Below the pieces are notes generated by a model. It made no database searches. It saw only the letters and a program-made list of their open reading frames with translations, and was not told where the DNA came from. A program made the position numbers and the translations under genes. DNA of 5,092 bases from Bryobacterales bacterium (GTDB taxonomy: Bacteria > Acidobacteriota > Terriglobia > Bryobacterales > Bryobacteraceae), in NCBI GenBank assembly GCA_025456495.1, contig JALOKO010000325.1:1-5092 (forward strand), in the 5' to 3' direction. The stretch's first letter is position 1. Each line of letters begins with the position of its first letter. This document shows positions 1 through 5,092 of the stretch, piece after piece.

Positions 1-99
1 CGTGATTGCCGCGGTCAACGTCGTCTTGCCGTGGTCAATATGCCCGATCGTCCCAATGTTGACGTGCGGTTTACTGCGGTCAAATTTTTCTTTTGCCAT
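1..99 (-). CDS. tuf: Elongation factor Tu, N-terminal 33 codons (3' end outside window)
   Basis: EF-Tu is the GTPase that delivers aminoacyl-tRNA to the ribosomal A site in the cytoplasm. Only the first 33 codons are present, starting at ATG (97-99), and the frame stays open to the window edge. The visible protein begins MAKEKFDRSKPHVNIGT, the classic EF-Tu start, followed by the P-loop GHIDHGKT at residues 19-26. Most EF-Tu proteins have Val where this one has Ile21, a conservative change. It lies 60 bases downstream of fusA in the same direction, the usual str-operon order. Upstream of the ATG is an AAGGGAG ribosome binding site (111-117) with an 11-base spacer; a second purine run, GAGGA (102-106), is probably too close to the start to act. 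Whether a second tuf copy exists cannot be seen here. Confidence 0.97.
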   Translation of the reverse strand, partial: MAKEKFDRSKPHVNIGTIGHIDHGKTTLTAAIT

Positions 100-110
100 G
101 GTCCTCAAAT

Positions 111-117
111 CTCCCTT
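111..117 (-). promoter_or_regulatory. Ribosome binding site of tuf
   Basis: AAGGGAG on the minus strand lies 11 bases before the tuf ATG. The 60-base fusA-tuf spacer (100-159) shows no convincing promoter or terminator, so tuf is probably translated from the shared operon message. Confidence 0.6.
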
Positions 118-159
118 AGCGATTCGCGCGCTTGCGTCGCAGTCATTGGCGGCTTCGGT

Positions 160-2253
<2,094 letters not shown>

Positions 2254-2304
2254 ATGGTGTCGTTGCGTCCTCGGGGGAGCTGCTGCGTCTGTTGCGCGTC
2301 TCTT

Positions 2305-2775
2305 CTACCACCGATAATGGGCGAAGGCCTTGTTGGCTTCGGCCATGCGGTGAACGTCGTCTTTCTTCTTCACGGCCCCGCCACGCATGGCGGAGGCATC
2401 CAGGAGTTCTCCCGCCAAGCGGGCGATCATCGTCTTTTCGCTGCGCTTGCGGGCATTGGAAATCAGCCAGCGAATCGCCAGACTGGTGCGGCGATTCTGA
2501 GGAACCTCAATGGGCACCTGGTAGTTGGCGCCGCCCACGCGACGACTCTTGACTTCCAGTAGGGGACGACAGTTTTCAACGGCCTTGCGGAAAACTTTCA
2601 GCGCCTCTTCGCCCGCCTTCTCTTCCATTACCGTCATCGCGTCATAGAAGATGCGGCTGGCGGTATTCTTCTTGCCATCCCACATCATGGAGTTGATGAA
2701 CTTCTCGACGAGGGTGGAGCTATACACCGCGTCGGGTGCGATTTCTCGAACTTCCGCTCTACGTCTACGTGCCAT
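2305..2775 (-). CDS. rpsG: 30S ribosomal protein S7
   Basis: S7 is a primary 16S rRNA binding protein that nucleates assembly of the 30S head and contacts tRNA in the E and P sites. The 156-residue length matches the usual bacterial form. Recognisable segments are the basic N-terminus MARRRR, FINSMMWDGKK (26-36), KAVENCRPLLEV (64-75), RRVGGANYQVP (78-88) and the C-terminal DVHRMAEANKAFAHYRW. The ATG at 2773-2775 is preceded by GGAGG (2787-2791) with an 11-base spacer. It follows rpsL by 59 bases and precedes fusA by 51 bases. In E. coli, S7 represses its own translation by binding the rpsL-rpsG spacer. Here that spacer shows only a weak 5-pair hairpin (2816-2834), so the same control is not evident. 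The sequence resembles acidobacterial S7 from memory, which is an unverified taxonomic hint. Confidence 0.98.
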   Translation of the reverse strand: MARRRRAEVREIAPDAVYSSTLVEKFINSMMWDGKKNTASRIFYDAMTVMEEKAGEEALKVFRKAVENCRPLLEVKSRRVGGANYQVPIEVPQNRRTSLAIRWLISNARKRSEKTMIARLAGELLDASAMRGGAVKKKDDVHRMAEANKAFAHYRW

Positions 2776-2786
2776 GGATCGATCTG

Positions 2787-2791
2787 CCTCC
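2787..2791 (-). promoter_or_regulatory. Ribosome binding site of rpsG
   Basis: GGAGG on the minus strand is a strong match to the 16S anti-Shine-Dalgarno and lies 11 bases before the rpsG ATG, slightly long spacing. It is in the 59-base rpsL-rpsG spacer. Confidence 0.7.
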
Positions 2792-2834
2792 GGCTTTCTT
2801 CTGCCCTAAACTACTGCGGCTGACGAATGACCGC

Positions 2835-3209
2835 TTACGACTTCGGCCGCTTCGCACCGTATTTGGAACGGCCCTGCTTGCGGTTTGCCACTCCGGCGGT
2901 ATCCAGCGTTCCACGAATGATGTGATACCGCACACCGGGGAGATCCTTCACACGACCGCCGCGGATGAGGACGATGGAGTGCTCCTGCAGGTTGTGGCCG
3001 ATACCGGGAATGTAAGACGTGACCTCAATTCCGTTCGTCAAACGCACGCGCGCCACCTTCCGAAGCGCCGAGTTGGGCTTTTTCGGGGTGGTGGTGTACA
3101 CGCGGGTGCAAACGCCACGGCGTTGCGGACAGGCCTGAAGCGCAGGGCTCTTGGTCTTGGTGACGGGCGCGCTCCGCCCTTTGCGTACGAGTTGCTGAAA
3201 TGTAGGCAC
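2835..3209 (-). CDS. rpsL: 30S ribosomal protein S12 (GTG start)
   Basis: S12 sits at the decoding centre of the 30S subunit and controls translational accuracy. Starting at GTG (3207-3209) it has 124 residues, the same length as E. coli S12, and begins PTFQQLVRKGR after the initiator. It contains CPQRRGVCTRVYTTTPKKPNS (from residue 27), the loop GGRVKDLPGVRYH (from 84) and the C-terminal SKYGAKRP. Lys43 and Lys88, where streptomycin-resistance changes usually fall, are both wild type, and Asp89, the residue methylthiolated by RimO in E. coli, is present. The frame is open upstream to an ATG at 3354-3356, which would add 49 residues with no S12 resemblance. The strong AGGAG five bases before GTG and the family length decide for GTG. 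The gene opens the str operon, 59 bases ahead of rpsG, and ends with TAA. Confidence 0.97.
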   Translation of the reverse strand: MPTFQQLVRKGRSAPVTKTKSPALQACPQRRGVCTRVYTTTPKKPNSALRKVARVRLTNGIEVTSYIPGIGHNLQEHSIVLIRGGRVKDLPGVRYHIIRGTLDTAGVANRKQGRSKYGAKRPKS

Positions 3210-3214
3210 GAATG

Positions 3215-3219
3215 CTCCT
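3215..3219 (-). promoter_or_regulatory. Ribosome binding site fixing the rpsL GTG start
   Basis: AGGAG on the minus strand is five bases ahead of GTG 3207-3209. Together with the homologous N-terminus it shows that S12 starts at GTG and not at the in-frame ATG 147 bases upstream. Confidence 0.85.
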
Positions 3220-3237
3220 AAAACCTCTTGCCGTTTC

Positions 3238-3274
3238 CCCGCGTCCAGGCCCGAAATCGAGACAAGGACGCAAG
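3238..3274 (-). promoter_or_regulatory. Leader hairpin 3, nearest the rpsL ribosome binding site
   Basis: In the minus-strand RNA, CUUGCGUCC pairs with GGACGCGGG: nine pairs including two G-U, with a 19-base interior that can form a small inner stem (CUCG/UGGG-like, loop AUUU). The base of the stem is 18 bases from the rpsL Shine-Dalgarno and abuts hairpin 2 directly, so the two could stack. Pairing was found by eye, with no energy calculation. Confidence 0.45.
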
Positions 3275-3303
3275 CCACAGCTCCGCTTGGGAGTGAGCAG
3301 TGG
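3275..3303 (-). promoter_or_regulatory. Leader hairpin 2
   Basis: In the minus-strand RNA, CCACUGCUC pairs with GAGCUGUGG around an 11-base loop (ACUCCCAAGCG). Eight of nine positions pair; the fifth is a U-U mismatch. The loop contains CUCC, complementary to the GGAG of the rpsL ribosome binding site, so a loop-to-SD contact is conceivable but is only four pairs. Confidence 0.5.
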
Positions 3304-3323
3304 AAACAGAAGTCAATGACATG

Positions 3324-3351
3324 GAAACCAGGCCCAAGGGGACCAAGTTTC
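3324..3351 (-). promoter_or_regulatory. Leader hairpin 1
   Basis: In the minus-strand RNA, GAAACUUGGUCC pairs with GGGCCUGGUUUC around a CCUU tetraloop. Eleven of twelve positions pair, including two G-U, with one U-U mismatch in mid-stem. No U-run follows, so it is not an ordinary intrinsic terminator. It may be a regulatory or mRNA-stabilising leader element. Confidence 0.5.
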
Positions 3352-3374
3352 GCCATTGCCCTTACCTAATCACA

Positions 3375-3387
3375 CGGAATGATTCCG
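3375..3387. repeat. Short perfect dyad CGGAAT-G-ATTCCG
   Basis: Two 6-base arms surround one central base in the gap upstream of rpsL, between the candidate promoter and the hairpins. With a one-base centre it would not form a normal RNA hairpin, so if functional it would more likely be a protein-binding operator. A chance occurrence is quite possible. Confidence 0.3.
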
Positions 3388-3531
3388 GGAGGCAGCGGGG
3401 CGAGGGTTCCGGCCGGGCCAATCCACCTGCACATCGATTCTCGAAAACCAGCTCAATCCAGTAATCAAGGTCCTGTGCAAGGACGGTGGTTTGGGGGTAG
3501 CTCGGATCAAGTCACAACGCCAAACCTTTAG

Positions 3532-3561
3532 ATGGTAGCGTAGGTGCGGTGTGTGCGTCAA
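3532..3561 (-). promoter_or_regulatory. Candidate sigma-70 promoter for the str operon
   Basis: On the minus strand, TTGACG (3556-3561, 5 of 6 to the -35 consensus) and TACCAT (3532-3537, 4 of 6 to the -10 consensus, keeping the key A2 and T6) are 18 bases apart. Transcription would start near 3525, giving a leader of roughly 315 bases before rpsL. This is the best promoter match I found in the gap; nearer -35-like sequences such as TTGACT (around 3315) lack a fitting -10. Confidence 0.45.
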
Positions 3562-3603
3562 GGGGATTGTTCAGATAACCATCGGGGATCGCCGGGACAT
3601 ACT

Positions 3604-4818
3604 TTAGTCCGGCGCCCGGAAGGCGAGAACTGCGTTAAGACCACCGAACGCGAAGGAATTGGAGAGCGCGGCGCGGATGGGGAGTGGGCGAGCGTTGTTG
3701 GGCACGTAGTCGAGGTCGCACTCCGGATCCGCCTCGGTGAAGTTGGCGGTGGGTGGCGCCATCTGATTCCGGATGGCCAGCACGGTGGCGACGGCCTCCA
3801 CCGCACCCGCGCCTCCCAGGACATGGCCATGCATCGACTTGGTGGAGCTAACGGCAAGACGGTCCGCTGCGGCGGCGAAGACCTCACGAATTGCTTTCGT
3901 TTCCAGCGGATCGTTGGCCGGCGTGCCGGTACCGTGGGCGTTGATGTAGTCTACGTCCGCCGGTGTCATGCCCGCCGTATGCAGTGCGCGCGACATGGCC
4001 AGAGCCGCGCCTTCCGGAGCAGGCAGGGTTAGGTGCGAGGCGTCCGCCGACATGCCGAAGCCAGCCAGTTCCGCCAGGATGGTGGCCTTCCGGGCGCGCG
4101 CGGACTCTTCTGATTCCAGCACCAGGACGCCGCCGCCCTCACCCAGAATCAAGCCGCTGCGGTTGCGGGAAAACGGACGGCAGGTATCCGGCGAGACAAC
4201 GCGCATGCCTTCCCAGGCCTTCAGAAATCCAAAGGTGATGGAGGATTCGCTGCCGCCGGCAAGCGCCAGGTCACAGGCCCCGCTGCGAATATGGCTCCAG
4301 GCCAGACCGATGGCGTGGTTGGCGGATGAACAGGCAGTAGATACCGTATACACCAGACCGCGAACGCCATACACGATACTCAGCTGGCTGGCGCCCGCGT
4401 TGGGCATGATTTTCGGAATCACCAGGGGGTTGACGCGGGGCTTCTTCAGACCGTACATATCCCAGAATGCGGTGTCATGGGCCAGTTCGCCACCAATTCC
4501 GCTGCCGGTGACGATTGCCGCGCCCGCCCAGCGTGGATCATCGGGAGGGATTCCGGATTGCTCGACAGCCTCCCCGGCGGCGGCAAGCAGGAATTGCGCA
4601 AACCGGTCGGAGCTGTCCAGCAAGCGAGGGGACAGGCGGCCATCCGGGAAGCCAACCACCATTCCCGCCTTGTCGAATCGGAGGGGACCTTGGTGAAATT
4701 CGGGAAGCGCCGACAGGCCAACGGCGCCCGCCTCAAGTGATTCCCATAGGCATTGGGCGTTCAGGCCAAGGGCGCAGACGGCCCCGATCCCGGTGACGAC
4801 AACACGACGCGCACTCAT
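3604..4818 (-). CDS. Beta-ketoacyl-ACP synthase, FabF/KAS II superfamily, possibly NodE-like
   Basis: This thiolase-fold condensing enzyme joins an acyl chain to malonyl-ACP with loss of CO2. It has 404 residues (E. coli FabF 413). The Cys-His-His set is complete: Cys163 in VSTACSSANHAIG, His295 in NAHGTGTPANDPLET and His332 in STKSMHGHVLGGAGA, with Lys327. The glycine-rich FGGLN near residues 391-395 matches the family's FGGxN. Features such as the LKAWEGMRVVSPDTCRPF stretch (199-216) and HGTGTPANDPLE recall NodE-type or type II polyketide synthases more than housekeeping FabF, so I assign the family firmly and the specific role not at all. No membrane segment is visible. The gene starts at ATG 15 bases after the ACP stop with no clear Shine-Dalgarno, suggesting translational coupling, and ends with TAA. 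Housekeeping FabF remains the main alternative. Confidence 0.93.
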   Translation of the reverse strand: MSARRVVVTGIGAVCALGLNAQCLWESLEAGAVGLSALPEFHQGPLRFDKAGMVVGFPDGRLSPRLLDSSDRFAQFLLAAAGEAVEQSGIPPDDPRWAGAAIVTGSGIGGELAHDTAFWDMYGLKKPRVNPLVIPKIMPNAGASQLSIVYGVRGLVYTVSTACSSANHAIGLAWSHIRSGACDLALAGGSESSITFGFLKAWEGMRVVSPDTCRPFSRNRSGLILGEGGGVLVLESEESARARKATILAELAGFGMSADASHLTLPAPEGAALAMSRALHTAGMTPADVDYINAHGTGTPANDPLETKAIREVFAAAADRLAVSSTKSMHGHVLGGAGAVEAVATVLAIRNQMAPPTANFTEADPECDLDYVPNNARPLPIRAALSNSFAFGGLNAVLAFRAPD

Positions 4819-4833
4819 GGCAGCACTGGCCCG

Positions 4834-5092
4834 CTAGGCGGTTGGGGCCGGAGAATCCGCTCCAGCGGAACGGCTTTCCAACAGCGCGTGGATGCGCTCA
4901 GCAGCTTGGCGAACCGTACGCAACTCCTTCGCTTGGTCATCAGGAATATCGATATTGAACTCATTTTCCAGAGCGAACACGATATTGAGACCGTCCAGCG
5001 AATCGATTTGCAGTTCTTCGAACGTGCTGTCCAGCGACACCCTGCCCGATTCCAGTTTTTGTGTGGAAGCGATTACGGCCACCACTTTTTGC
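4834..5092 (-). CDS. Acyl carrier protein, 5' end outside window
   Basis: This small four-helix carrier holds acyl intermediates on a phosphopantetheine arm. The attachment serine is in LQIDSLDGLN, codon 4999-5001, followed by the helix II signature NIVFALENEFNIDIPDD and helix III/IV (TVRQAAERIHALLES). The C-terminus is a short Ala/Pro/Ser-rich tail. The frame is open to the window edge (upstream codons read Gln-Lys). Counting from the GTG at 5083-5085 gives 83 residues, but no ribosome binding site precedes it and helix I would be clipped, so I infer the true start lies beyond 5092. Housekeeping AcpP usually has GADSLDTVE at the serine. Here it is QIDSLDGLN, hinting at a specialised carrier. 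The partner is almost certainly the adjacent ketosynthase, 15 bases downstream. Confidence 0.92.
   Translation of the reverse strand, partial: QKVVAVIASTQKLESGRVSLDSTFEELQIDSLDGLNIVFALENEFNIDIPDDQAKELRTVRQAAERIHALLESRSAGADSPAPTA

Larger units (their letters stand above)
3210..3603 (-). other. Non-coding gap and presumed 5' leader of the str operon
   Basis: These 394 bases lie between the ketosynthase stop and the S12 start. No convincing gene is present. Small open frames here lack ribosome binding sites or recognisable products. The half nearest the ketosynthase holds a candidate sigma-70 promoter (3532-3561). The half nearest rpsL holds a short perfect dyad (3375-3387), three hairpins (3238-3351) and the rpsL ribosome binding site. 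No hairpin followed by a U-tract was found after the ketosynthase stop, so read-through from the ACP/ketosynthase genes is possible. Confidence 0.75.

Noticed and set aside
2816..2834. Hairpin GCGGU/GCCGC just after the rpsL stop, considered as an S7 autoregulatory site
   Set aside because: There are only five pairs (one G-U) with a nine-base loop, and no visible match to the E. coli S7 target structure. Too weak to annotate.
3370..3561. Minus-strand 63-codon open frame in the gap upstream of rpsL
   Set aside because: It starts at a TTG that is the -35-like TTGACG, has no ribosome binding site, and the peptide resembles nothing I know.
3562..3603. Search for an intrinsic terminator after the ketosynthase
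   Set aside because: Only three-pair stems (such as AUC/GAU) were found and no U-tract, so no terminator is claimed.
3968..4696. Plus-strand open frame of 242 codons opposite the ketosynthase
   Set aside because: It is antisense to a clear condensing enzyme with all catalytic residues; the composition (Arg/Pro/Ser-rich) is typical of an antisense shadow.

Overview
The window carries the front of a bacterial str (streptomycin) ribosomal operon, preceded by an acyl-carrier-protein / ketosynthase pair. All six genes lie on the minus strand, so transcription runs from high to low coordinates. The order of transcription is ACP (5' end outside the window), FabF/NodE-like ketosynthase, a 394-base non-coding gap, rpsL (S12), rpsG (S7), fusA (EF-G) and tuf (EF-Tu, first 33 codons only, running off the window).

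The organism is a bacterium with moderately GC-rich DNA. The S7 protein (156 residues, start MARRRRAEVREIAPD, motif MMWDGKK, end NKAFAHYRW) and the overall style of the proteins remind me most of Acidobacteriota, perhaps the Solibacter/Bryobacter side. This is recall of family sequences, not a search, and should be treated as a guess. The rpsL-rpsG-fusA-tuf order is the widely conserved bacterial arrangement and gives little taxonomic information.

Region by region: 1-99 is the start of tuf. 100-159 is a spacer with the tuf ribosome binding site. 160-2253 is fusA. 2254-2304 is a short spacer. 2305-2775 is rpsG. 2776-2834 is a spacer with the rpsG ribosome binding site. 2835-3209 is rpsL, starting at GTG. 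3210-3603 is the untranslated gap with a candidate sigma-70 promoter near its far end and three hairpins between about 3238 and 3351. 3604-4818 is the ketosynthase. 4834-5092 is the ACP.

The four translation genes make the decoding-centre protein S12, the small-subunit head protein S7, the translocase EF-G and the aminoacyl-tRNA carrier EF-Tu, and are very likely co-transcribed. The ACP and ketosynthase are separated by 15 bases and look like a carrier/condensing-enzyme pair. Their sequences differ from housekeeping AcpP/FabF and may serve a specialised acyl chain. The part most worth attention is the structured leader upstream of rpsL. The rest of the translation operon looks ordinary.
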